From positions 1-64,000 of the forward strand of contig NZ_VJNO01000034.1 of NCBI RefSeq assembly GCF_007096885.1: DNA of 64,000 nucleotides, in the 5' to 3' direction. Source of the stretch: Streptomyces sp. 130 (lineage in GTDB: Bacteria > Actinomycetota > Actinomycetes > Streptomycetales > Streptomycetaceae). The notes under the pieces were generated by a model. That model was not told the origin of the DNA. It did no database searches and worked only from the letters and a program-made list of their open reading frames with translations. Shown here in pieces: positions 1 through 8,672 of this stretch; the first letter of the stretch is position 1, and each line of letters opens with the position of its first letter. Made by a program: the position numbers and the translations under genes.

Positions 1-3000
1 CTTGGGCCGGCCGGTGGAGCCGGAGGTGAACATCACGCACGCCACGTCGTCACCCGTGACCGGCACACCCAGGTTGCCGTCCTGCCCATCGGCCGGGGCC
101 CCGCCGCCGCACGAGACCGCACCCCAGGGGCCCTGCACGCGCTGCCCGAGGCCGTCGTCCGTGACGAGCAGGCTGATCCCCGCATCGTGCGCCGCGGAGC
201 GCAGTCGCTCGTCCGGGAAATCGGGGTCGAGCAGGGTGTAACCGGCGCCGGTCTTGAGTACGGCGATGAGCGCGGCGGCGAAGGTGGCGTTGCGTTCCAG
301 GAGGATGCCGGCGAGGTCGCCCCGGCCGAGGCCGCGCCCACGCAGCTCGCGCGCCCAGCGGTTGGCCGTGGCATTCAGCTCCGCGTACGTGATCCGCTGG
401 TCGCCGTCGATGAGTGCGACGGCCTCCGGGGAGCGGGCGGCCTGCTCCTCGAACCGCGCGACCAGCGAGGCGTCGCCGATCTCGGCGGTGGACCCCGCCC
501 ACGGCCCGAGGATCAGCCCCCGCTCGGCTGCCGACAGCACCTCGACGTCGCCGAGGCGCGCCTCCGGGTCGTCCAGCACCTGGCGCAGCACCGTTCCGAG
601 CACGGTCACCATGCGCTCCACGGTGGACCGGTCGAACACGTCCTCCGCGAAGACCACCGCCCCGTGCAGGCTCCGGCCGTCGTCCGACCGGAGCAGGAAC
701 TCCAGGTCGAACTTGGCCGAACCATTGGTCAGCCCCCGCACCTCGGCCGTCCGGCCACCACCGAGCCCCAGCACCGGGGCCTCCCCTGCCTCCAGGGTGA
801 GGCAGATCTGGAAGAGGGGGTGGCGGGCGAGTGTGCGGGTGGGGTTGAGGGTGTCGAGGACGAGGTCGAAGGGGGCGTCCTGGTGGGCGAAGGCGTCGAG
901 GTCGGTGGTGCGGACGCGTTGCAGGAGGTCGCGGAAGGTGGGGTTGCCGGAGGTGTCGGTGCGCAGGACAAGGGTGTTGACGAAGAATCCGACGAGGTCG
1001 CGGAGTGCTTCGTCGGTGCGGCCGGCGACGGGTGAGCCGATGGCGAGGTCGGTGCCGGCGCCGAGGCGGGTGAGGGCTGCGGCGAGCGCGGCGTGCACGA
1101 CCATGAAGGGGGTGCACCCCTCGGCCCGGGCCAGCTCCCCGACACGCTCGAACAGGCCGTCATCCAGGGCGACTTCGACCTGACCGCCCCGGTGCGAGGC
1201 CACCGCCGGACGCGGGCGGTCGAGGGCCAGCCCGTGCTCCTCCGGCAGCGCGTCCAACGTGTCCCGCCAGAAGTCGAGTTCGCGGGAGAGCACACTGTCC
1301 GTGTCCTCGGCCGAGCCCAGCACCCGCTGCTGCCAGACCGCGTAGTCCGCGTACCGCACCGGCAGCGGTTCCAGGACGCTGCCGGTCGAGCCGGCACACC
1401 GGGCCTCGTAAGCCCGGGACAGGTCATCGAAGAAGACACCGGCTGAGCGGCCGTCCGTCGCGATGTGGTGGAAGAGCAGGAACAGGACGGAGTGCCCGTC
1501 TCCGAGGTCGAAGAGGGTGGCCCGCAGCGGGTTCCCGGTCCTGAGGTCGAACCGGTGCCGGGTGGCCGCGTCCAGGTCCCCGTCCAGCGATGCCGGCGTC
1601 GACGGCCGGCGCTCGATGACGACCCGGGCCCCGGCGGCCGGCTGGACGCGCTGCCGGGGCTCGCCGCCGCCCGTCGTGAACACGGTGCGCAGCGGCGCAT
1701 GGCGCTCCACGACATCGTTCAGCGCGGCTTCCAGGGCGTCGGCGTCCAGGGGGCCTTCCAGACGTACGGCCATCGGCACGTTGTACGCGGTGCTCCCGCC
1801 GTCCAGCTCGGCGAGCAGCCACAGCCGGCGCTGGGCGAACGAGACCGGACTGTCCGGACCGTCGCCCGCTTCTCCGGCGACCGGGGGCGGCAACGCGGGC
1901 CGCCCCTTCAGCGAGGCGATGTGCAGCGCGAGGCGTGCGGGAGTGGGGTGCTGGAACACGTCCCGGATGGTCAGCCGGACGCCCAGCACATCGGCGAGGT
2001 GGTTGGTGAGGCGGGCCGCCAGCAGCGAGTGCCCGCCATGGGCGAAGAAGCTGTCGTCCACCCCCACCGGCTCCGAGGTCCGCAGCACCCGGTTGAACAG
2101 GGCGGCCGTCACCTCTTCCAGCTGCGTCTGCGGCACACGCTCGGTGCTCGCCGCCGTGACCGGTTCGGGCAGTGCGCGTTTGTCGATCTTGCCGTTCGGT
2201 GTGAGTGGGAAGCGGTCGAGTGGGGTGAGGTGGGCGGGGACGAGGTGTTCCGGGAGTCGGCCGGTCAGGTGGTGTCGGATGTCCGCGGGGTCGGCGCTGG
2301 TGACGAGGTAGGCGGAGAGCTGGTCGTGGTGTTTGGTGACGAGGGCTTGGGTGACTTGTGGGTGGGTGAGGAGTGCGGCTTCGACTTCGGCGGGTTCGAT
2401 GCGGAAGCCGCGGATTTTGATTTGGTGGTCGGCGCGGCCTTCGTAGTGGAGGTGTCCTTCGTGGTCGAAGTGGGCGAGGTCGCCGGTGCGGTAGAGGCGG
2501 GTGCCGGCGGGGCCGTAGAGGTTGGGGACGAAGGTGGTGGCGGTGAGGTCGGGGCGGTTGAGGTAGCCGTGGGCGAGGCCGTCGCCGGATATGTACAGCT
2601 CGCCGGTGGCACCGGGTGGGCAGAGCCGCAGCGCGGTGTCGAGGACGTAGAGCGGCTTGTTCACCAGCGGGGTGCCGATGGGAATCACGGTGTGCGGTGC
2701 GTCGGCGGGCTCGATGGTGTGCGTCGTGGCGTAGATCATTGCCTCGGCCGGCCCGTACCCGTTGACCACCTCGATGCCCGGCCTGGCGCTGTGCAGCTTG
2801 TGTACGTGGACGGGCGAGGCAGCCTCCCCGACGGTGTAGGCCGTGGTGACCGAGGCGAAGGTTTCCGGGTGCTCGTCGGTGAGGTAGTTGAAGAGGCTGG
2901 CCGACAGCAGCAGCGTCGTTACGCGGTGCTTGGGGGCCAACTCCGCGATGAGCGAGGGTTCCGGCTTCTGGCCGGGTTGCAGGACGACTCGTGCGCCGTG

Positions 3001-6000
3001 CAGCAGCGGGCCCCAGAATTCGAGGCTGAAGGCGTCCCAGGAGATGGGGGAGGACTGGAGGTACACCTCGTCCGGGCCCGTGGGGAGGTAGCTCTGCCCG
3101 ACGAGCGTCGACACGAGATTGCGGTGCGAGGAGACGATGCCCTTCGGCCGGCCGGTGGAGCCGGAGGTGAACATCACGCAGGCGAGGTCATCACCCTGGA
3201 TCGGGACGCCCAGGTCGGTCGCGTCGTGGTGGGCCACATCCTCCGGGCCCTCGGTGCAGGTGGTCCAGGTTCCGGGGAGGCGGTCGGCGAGTGCGGTGTT
3301 CGTGACGAGGTGGCTGATGGCGGCCTCGGTCGCGGCGGAGCGCAGTCGCTCGTCGGGGAAGTCCGGGTCGAGCAGTACATGTCCGGCGCCGGTCTTGAGT
3401 ACGGCGATGAGCGCGGCGGCGAAGGTGGCGTTGCGTTCCAGGAGGATGCCGGCGAGGTCGCCCCGGCCGAGCCCGCGCTCCCGCAGGTGGCGGGCCCAGC
3501 GGTTGGCGGTCCCGTTCAGCTCCGCGTACGTGATCCGCTGGTCACCGTCGATCAGCGCGACCGCGTCCGGGACCCGTGCCGCCTGCTCCTCGAAGCGCTG
3601 CACGAGTGACACGTCCTCCCGGTCGGCCACCTCCCCGGCCCACGCCCCGAGCAGCACCTCCCGCTCACCCGCCGACAACACCTCGACGTCGCCGAGGCGC
3701 GCCTCCGGGTCGTCCAGTGCCTGGCGCAGCACCGCTCCGAGCACGGTCACCATGCGCTCGACGGTGGACCGGTCGAACAGGTCCTCCGCGAAGACGACCA
3801 TGCCGCGCAGCCCCTGGCCGTCGTCCGTGCGCAGCAGGAACTCCAGGTCGAACTTGGCCGAGCCGTTGGCGAACGTCTGTACGGCTTCCGGTCGCAACCC
3901 GGCCAGAGCGAGCACCGGTGTGCTGGTTTCCAGGGTGAGGCAGATCTGGAAGAGGGGGTGGCGGGCGAGTGTGCGGGTGGGGTTGAGGGTGTCGAGGACG
4001 AGGTCGAAGGGGGCGTCCTGGTGGGCGAAGGCGTCGAGGTCGGTGGTGCGGACGCGTTGCAGGAGGTCGCGGAAGGTGGGGTTGCCGGAGGTGTCGGTGC
4101 GCAGGACGAGGGTGTTGACGAAGAATCCGACGAGGTCGCGGAGTGCTTCGTCGGTGCGGCCGGCGACGGGTGAGCCGATGGCGAGGTCGGTGCCGGCGCC
4201 GAGGCGGGTGAGGGCTGCGGCGAGCGCGGCGTGCACGACCATGAAGGGGGTGCACCCCTCGGCCCGGGCCAGCTCCCCGACACGGGCGAACACGTCGTCA
4301 CCGAGATCGACGGCCACCTCACTGCCCCGGTGCGAGGCCCGGGCGGGGCGCGGCCGGTCCAGGGGGAGACCGTGCTCCTCCGGGAGCTCCTTCAAAGCTC
4401 CCTGCCAGAAGTCGAGTTCGCGGGAGAGCACGCTGTCCGCGTCGTCGGCGGCCCCCAGCACCCGCTGCTGCCACACCGCGTAGTCCGCGTACCGCACCGG
4501 CAACGGCTCAAGCGCGCGTCCCTCGGCCCCGGCGACTCGTGCCTCGTACGCACGCGCCAGGTCCGTCACGTACACCTCGCACGACCGGCCGTCCGTGGCG
4601 ATGTGGTGCAGCACGAGGACCAGGTGGTGCGTCGTGTCGTCCAGCCGGAACAGGGTGACGGAGACGGGCAGTCCGCTGCGGAGGTCGAAGACATGGCGAC
4701 CCGCCTCGGCCACCGCGCGGTCCAGCTCCCCGGCGGTCACCTCGCGGTGCTCCAAGCGCACCCGCGCCGCGGCGGCCGGGAGAATGCGCTGCAGCGGCTC
4801 GCCGTCCACCGTTTCGTACTGGGTGCGCAGGGGCGCGTGGCGCTCGATGACGTCGTTGAGCGCGGCTTCCAGGGCGTCGGCGTCGAGGGGACCTTCCAGA
4901 CGTACGGCCATCGGCACGTTGTACGCGGTGCTCCCGCCGTCCAGGTCCGCCAGCAGCCACAGCCGGCGCTGAGCGAACGACATGGGGGCCAGTCCCTCGC
5001 TCGGCCCCTCACCGGCGGACGGCGGAGGCAGTGCCGGAAGGCCCTTCGTCGCGCCGACCTTCTCCGCGAGCCGCGCCGCGGTCGGGTTCTCGAAGACGTC
5101 CCGGATCGTCAGCCGGACGCCGAGAACCTGCGCGATCCGGTTGGTGAGGCGGGCGGCGAGGATCGAGTGCCCGCCGTGGTGGAAGAAGTCGTCATCGATC
5201 GTCAGCGTGTCGGGCGCGTCGAGCGTACTGGTGAGGAGGCCCGCCAGCGTCTCTTCCAGCAGGGTGCGTGGGGCGCGACCACCCGACGACACCGTGACCG
5301 GTTCGGGCAGTGCGCGTTTGTCGATCTTGCCGTTCGGTGTGAGTGGGAAGCGGTCGAGTGGGGTGAGGTGGGCGGGGACGAGGTGTTCCGGGAGTCGGCT
5401 GGTCAGGTGGTGTCGGATGTCCGCGGGGTCGGCGCTGGTGACGAGGTAGGCGGAGAGCTGGTCGTGGTGTTTGGTGACGAGGGCTTGGGTGACTTGTGGG
5501 TGGGTGAGGAGTGCGGCTTCGACTTCGGCGGGTTCGATGCGGAAGCCGCGGATTTTGATCTGGTGGTCGGCGCGGCCTTCGTAGTGGAGGTGTCCTTCGT
5601 GGTCGAAGTGGGCGAGGTCGCCGGTGCGGTAGAGGCGGGTGCCGGCGGGGCCGTAGGGGTTGGGGACGAAGGTGGTGGCGGTGAGGTCGGGGCGGTTGAG
5701 GTAGCCGTGGGCGAGGCCGTCGCCGGATATGTAGAGCTCGCCGGTGGCACCGGGCGGGCAGAGCCGCAGCGCGGTGTCGAGGACGTAGAGCGGCTTGTTC
5801 ACCAGCGGGGTGCCGATGGGGATGACAGCGTGGGGCTCGTTGGAGGGCTCGACGGTGTGCGTGGTGGCGTAGATCATCGCCTCGGCCGGCCCGTACCCGT
5901 TGACCACCTCGATGCCGGGCCGGATGGTCTGCAGCTTGTGCACGTGCGCCGGGGACGCCGCTTCGCCCACCGTGTACGCGGTCGTGACCGAGGCGAAGGT

Positions 6001-8187
6001 TTCGGGGTGTTCGTCGGTGAGGTAGTTGAACAGGCTGGCCGACAGGAGCAGCGTCGTTACGCGGTGCTTGGGGGCCAACTCCGCGATGAGTGAGGGTTCC
6101 GGCTTCTGGCCGGGTTGCAGGACGACTCGTGCGCCGTGCAGCAGCGGGCCCCAGAATTCGAGGCTGAAGGCGTCCCAGGAGATTGGGGAGGACTGGAGGT
6201 ACACCTCGTCCGGGCCCGTGGGGAGGTAGCTCTGCCCGACGAGCGTCGACACGAGATTGCGGTGCGAGGAGACGATGCCCTTCGGCCGGCCCGTGGAACC
6301 CGACGTAAACATGACGCACGCGAGATCGTCGCCCCGGACCGGCACACCCAGATTGCCCGTGTCGTGGTGGGCCACATCCTCCGGGCCCTCCACACACGTC
6401 ACCCACTCGCCCCGCAGGCGGGCCGCGAGCCCCGCGCGTGTGACCAGGTGGCTGATCGCGGCCTCGTCCGCCGCCGACCGCAGTCGCTCGTCCGGGAAGT
6501 CCGGGTCGAGCAGCACATGTCCGGCGCCGGTCTTGAGTACGGCGATGAGCGCGGCGGCGAAGGTGGCGTTGCGTTCCAGGAGGATGCCGGCGAGGTCGCC
6601 CCGGCCGAGGCCCCGCTCCCGCAGGTGGCGGGCCCAGCGGTTGGCCGTGGCGTTCAGCTCCGCGTAGGTGAAGGTGTGCTCACCGTCGATCAGCGCGACC
6701 GCGTCCGGGACCCGTGCCGCCTGCTCCTCGAAGCGCTGCACGAGTGACACGTCGTCCCGGTCGGCCACCTCCCCGGCCCACGCCCCGAGCAGCACTTTCC
6801 GCTCATCCGCCGCCAGTACGTCCAACTCCGCGACGCGCCGAGCGCCCGGTTCCACGGCCCCCGCGTCCGTCTTCGTGGCAGCGGTCAGGAAGGCGACGAA
6901 GCGGTCCTGGTGCGCCGCGACGGCCTCGGGGTCGAAGCCCTCCACCGGCGTGTCGAAGTCGATCCGGAGACCGTCCGCCGCGCCCAGGTCGTACACGGCG
7001 ACGCTGAGGTCGTCCACCGGGCCGTTGCTCACGTTGTGGTTCACCGTGGGGTGGCCGCACACCGTGAGGTCCGCGTTGAAGCCCATGATGTTGAGCACCG
7101 GGCCCGTCAGCCGGCGCCCCCCGGTGAGCACACCGGCGTCCCGGCGCAGAGCCTCATACCGGGTCAGCTGGTGCCGCAGCCCGTGCTTGACCTCGGCGGA
7201 CACCGCCCGGACCAGGCTGCCCAGGGTCTCGCCGGCGCCCACCCGGAGCCGCAGCGGCACGACGTTGGACGCCATGCCCGGGGTGCTGCGCGCGGTCTTC
7301 GTGGTGCGGCCCGCCACCGGCAGCGCGAGCATCAGCTCGTCCTGCGCGGTGACCCGGTGCAGGTACACCGTGAACAGCGCGACCACCAGGACGGGCCAGG
7401 AGACCCGCTCGGCCCGTGCGACGGTGCGCAACCGGTCCGCCTCCGTCGCCGGCACCAGGACCGTGCGCCGGGCGAAGGGCAGCGCACCACGGGACGAGGC
7501 CGCCCGGCCCGTGCCCCGGACGAGACTGGGCGCCGCCTCCGGAGCACCGCTCAAGTGCGCGAGCCACGCGGCCCGTTCGGCGTCGGCCGCGTCGGAGCAC
7601 CGGAAGGCGGCGTCCTCCGCGTGCAGATCGGCCAGCCGCCCGAACGGGGAGTCGCCCCACGGCTCACCGGCGACCGCCCGCTGGTACAGCTCGACCAGCC
7701 GGTGCAGCAGCATCGACACGCTCGCGCCGTCCACGAGCAGGTGGTGGAAGGCGTAGACGTAGAAGAAGCGGTCCTCGGCGATCTTGATCAGCGCGCACCG
7801 GACCGGCGACTCGCGGGTCAGATCGAAGGGCGCCCCGACCGCCGCGTCCACCAGGCCCCAGGCCGTGCGCTCCGGGTCGGCCTCGCCGCTCACATCGGTG
7901 TACGCGAGCGCCCGGTCGCCCGGGCCTGCGTCGATCAGCTGCCACACCTGCTCCCCGTCGTCCTCGAAGCAGCGGGTGCGCATGACGTCCGCCTCCACCA
8001 CGAGGCGGCGCCAGGCGGCGGCCATCAGCGCCGGGTCGACCGGGCCCAGGATGTCCCGGCACTCGGCGACGTTGTACTTCAGACCGGTGGGGTCCAGGGC
8101 GTGTGCCGTCCAGATGTCGCGCTGGGCCTCCGAGAGCGGCAACCGGGAGGCGGCCGGAGCGGGTGCGACGGTGGCGTCGGACGGCAT
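1..8187 (-). CDS. Nonribosomal peptide synthetase, C-A-T-C-A-T-C-A (partial, runs off left edge)
   Basis: Assembly-line enzyme that activates amino acids and joins them into a peptide in the cytoplasm. It starts at ATG 8187 behind AGGAG and stays open for 2729 codons to base 1, where it is cut in the third A domain just after TSGSTGRPK. Approximate order by residue: C1 15-440 (HHLLVDG near 145), A1 480-960, T1 with GGHS near 1007, C2 1069-1480 (HHIATDG near 1194), A2 1525-2005, T2 near 2052, C3 2114-2530 (HHIATDG near 2240), A3 from 2572. There is no loading A-T and no epimerase, so the N-terminal C domain either acylates the first residue or receives a chain from another protein. My alignment to GrsA gives the same A1 and A2 pocket, D-A-L-L-Y-V-G-I-Y-K, which I cannot assign. 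Regulator genes at 8673-13796 probably control it. Confidence 0.96.
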   Translation of the reverse strand, partial: MPSDATVAPAPAASRLPLSEAQRDIWTAHALDPTGLKYNVAECRDILGPVDPALMAAAWRRLVVEADVMRTRCFEDDGEQVWQLIDAGPGDRALAYTDVSGEADPERTAWGLVDAAVGAPFDLTRESPVRCALIKIAEDRFFYVYAFHHLLVDGASVSMLLHRLVELYQRAVAGEPWGDSPFGRLADLHAEDAAFRCSDAADAERAAWLAHLSGAPEAAPSLVRGTGRAASSRGALPFARRTVLVPATEADRLRTVARAERVSWPVLVVALFTVYLHRVTAQDELMLALPVAGRTTKTARSTPGMASNVVPLRLRVGAGETLGSLVRAVSAEVKHGLRHQLTRYEALRRDAGVLTGGRRLTGPVLNIMGFNADLTVCGHPTVNHNVSNGPVDDLSVAVYDLGAADGLRIDFDTPVEGFDPEAVAAHQDRFVAFLTAATKTDAGAVEPGARRVAELDVLAADERKVLLGAWAGEVADRDDVSLVQRFEEQAARVPDAVALIDGEHTFTYAELNATANRWARHLRERGLGRGDLAGILLERNATFAAALIAVLKTGAGHVLLDPDFPDERLRSAADEAAISHLVTRAGLAARLRGEWVTCVEGPEDVAHHDTGNLGVPVRGDDLACVMFTSGSTGRPKGIVSSHRNLVSTLVGQSYLPTGPDEVYLQSSPISWDAFSLEFWGPLLHGARVVLQPGQKPEPSLIAELAPKHRVTTLLLSASLFNYLTDEHPETFASVTTAYTVGEAASPAHVHKLQTIRPGIEVVNGYGPAEAMIYATTHTVEPSNEPHAVIPIGTPLVNKPLYVLDTALRLCPPGATGELYISGDGLAHGYLNRPDLTATTFVPNPYGPAGTRLYRTGDLAHFDHEGHLHYEGRADHQIKIRGFRIEPAEVEAALLTHPQVTQALVTKHHDQLSAYLVTSADPADIRHHLTSRLPEHLVPAHLTPLDRFPLTPNGKIDKRALPEPVTVSSGGRAPRTLLEETLAGLLTSTLDAPDTLTIDDDFFHHGGHSILAARLTNRIAQVLGVRLTIRDVFENPTAARLAEKVGATKGLPALPPPSAGEGPSEGLAPMSFAQRRLWLLADLDGGSTAYNVPMAVRLEGPLDADALEAALNDVIERHAPLRTQYETVDGEPLQRILPAAAARVRLEHREVTAGELDRAVAEAGRHVFDLRSGLPVSVTLFRLDDTTHHLVLVLHHIATDGRSCEVYVTDLARAYEARVAGAEGRALEPLPVRYADYAVWQQRVLGAADDADSVLSRELDFWQGALKELPEEHGLPLDRPRPARASHRGSEVAVDLGDDVFARVGELARAEGCTPFMVVHAALAAALTRLGAGTDLAIGSPVAGRTDEALRDLVGFFVNTLVLRTDTSGNPTFRDLLQRVRTTDLDAFAHQDAPFDLVLDTLNPTRTLARHPLFQICLTLETSTPVLALAGLRPEAVQTFANGSAKFDLEFLLRTDDGQGLRGMVVFAEDLFDRSTVERMVTVLGAVLRQALDDPEARLGDVEVLSAGEREVLLGAWAGEVADREDVSLVQRFEEQAARVPDAVALIDGDQRITYAELNGTANRWARHLRERGLGRGDLAGILLERNATFAAALIAVLKTGAGHVLLDPDFPDERLRSAATEAAISHLVTNTALADRLPGTWTTCTEGPEDVAHHDATDLGVPIQGDDLACVMFTSGSTGRPKGIVSSHRNLVSTLVGQSYLPTGPDEVYLQSSPISWDAFSLEFWGPLLHGARVVLQPGQKPEPSLIAELAPKHRVTTLLLSASLFNYLTDEHPETFASVTTAYTVGEAASPVHVHKLHSARPGIEVVNGYGPAEAMIYATTHTIEPADAPHTVIPIGTPLVNKPLYVLDTALRLCPPGATGELYISGDGLAHGYLNRPDLTATTFVPNLYGPAGTRLYRTGDLAHFDHEGHLHYEGRADHQIKIRGFRIEPAEVEAALLTHPQVTQALVTKHHDQLSAYLVTSADPADIRHHLTGRLPEHLVPAHLTPLDRFPLTPNGKIDKRALPEPVTAASTERVPQTQLEEVTAALFNRVLRTSEPVGVDDSFFAHGGHSLLAARLTNHLADVLGVRLTIRDVFQHPTPARLALHIASLKGRPALPPPVAGEAGDGPDSPVSFAQRRLWLLAELDGGSTAYNVPMAVRLEGPLDADALEAALNDVVERHAPLRTVFTTGGGEPRQRVQPAAGARVVIERRPSTPASLDGDLDAATRHRFDLRTGNPLRATLFDLGDGHSVLFLLFHHIATDGRSAGVFFDDLSRAYEARCAGSTGSVLEPLPVRYADYAVWQQRVLGSAEDTDSVLSRELDFWRDTLDALPEEHGLALDRPRPAVASHRGGQVEVALDDGLFERVGELARAEGCTPFMVVHAALAAALTRLGAGTDLAIGSPVAGRTDEALRDLVGFFVNTLVLRTDTSGNPTFRDLLQRVRTTDLDAFAHQDAPFDLVLDTLNPTRTLARHPLFQICLTLEAGEAPVLGLGGGRTAEVRGLTNGSAKFDLEFLLRSDDGRSLHGAVVFAEDVFDRSTVERMVTVLGTVLRQVLDDPEARLGDVEVLSAAERGLILGPWAGSTAEIGDASLVARFEEQAARSPEAVALIDGDQRITYAELNATANRWARELRGRGLGRGDLAGILLERNATFAAALIAVLKTGAGYTLLDPDFPDERLRSAAHDAGISLLVTDDGLGQRVQGPWGAVSCGGGAPADGQDGNLGVPVTGDDVACVMFTSGSTGRPK
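791..3152. repeat. Module-scale direct repeat, copy 1 (C3/T2/A2 side)
   Basis: Blocks inside the NRPS recur 3138 bp (exactly 1046 codons) further on: 791-1146 with 3929-4284 (C domain C-terminal half), 2154-2682 with 5292-5820 (A-domain C-terminal subdomain) and 2911-3152 with 6049-6290 (A-domain core). By eye these blocks differ at only a few positions each, while the DNA between them is clearly diverged. This pattern fits module duplication followed by patchy gene conversion. Confidence 0.9.
3929..6290. repeat. Module-scale direct repeat, copy 2 (C2/T1/A1 side)
   Basis: Partner of the repeat at 791-3152, in the same orientation and reading frame, so both copies are translated. The near-identical A-domain cores explain why A1 and A2 have the same predicted substrate pocket. 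An A-domain core segment near 6527-6640 has further copies near 3387-3500 and 247-360, so part of the homology extends to all three A domains. Confidence 0.9.
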
Positions 8188-8672
8188 GAGGTCTCCTGGG
8201 GGAAGCGGCGGGAGGGGCGGGGCAGTGCCATACAACCGCCGGGGCCGGGCGGCGAGCGGCAGTTGTTCCGGCGGTAGGGCCAGCAGTTCGCCGGTGCGGC
8301 GGCAGTCGAACGGCAGGCGGGAGACCGCGCACCGCCCAGCACCGGCGCCCGGGGCGGCACCCGCGCCCGCGCGGGCACCCGCCGGTGCGGAGGCCGATCC
8401 GGTCCTTGACTCCGCGCGGCACGCGCGCCTGCGCGGCACTCGCCGGTGCGGAGGCCGATCCGGTCCCTGACTCCGCGCGGCACTCGCGCCTGCGTGGCAC
8501 TCGCGCCTGCGTGGCACTCGCGCCTGCGTGGCACTCGCGCCTGCGCGGTACCCGCGCCCGCGCGGCCCCCCGCCGGTGCGGAGGCCGATCCGGCCACCGA
8601 CTCCCCGCAGCACCCGCGCCGCGCGCGGTACCCGCCCGTGCCGCCACACGCGCCCGCCACACGCGACCGTCG
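8188..8672. other. Intergenic region, repeat-rich, no gene seen
   Basis: Spacer between the NRPS start and the stop of the XRE/NB-ARC regulator, both on the minus strand. The NRPS ribosome-binding site (CCAGGAGACC) is at its left end. It holds a 22-bp motif beginning GCCGGTGCGGAGGCC at about 8381, 8442 and 8572, and a 17-bp tandem array (listed separately). Open frames across it are repetitive Ala/Arg/Thr peptides and do not look coding. An NRPS promoter should lie here, but no convincing -10/-35 pair stands out. Confidence 0.6.
8480..8547. repeat. Tandem repeat, four copies of 17 bp
   Basis: Four head-to-tail copies of GCACTCGCGCCTGCGTG at 8480, 8497, 8514 and 8531; the last copy ends in CGCG. 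It lies about 300 bp upstream of the NRPS start, amid longer dispersed copies of a GGTGCGGAGGCCGATCC element. There are no spacers of CRISPR type. Confidence 0.9.

Noticed and set aside
2..3609. Long plus-strand open frames opposite the NRPS
   Set aside because: They mirror the minus-strand NRPS in a high-GC genome and their products are repetitive, with no domain motif. All recognisable C, A and T motifs are on the minus strand.
8480..8547. Possible CRISPR array
   Set aside because: The 17-bp units abut directly without spacers and no cas gene is present.
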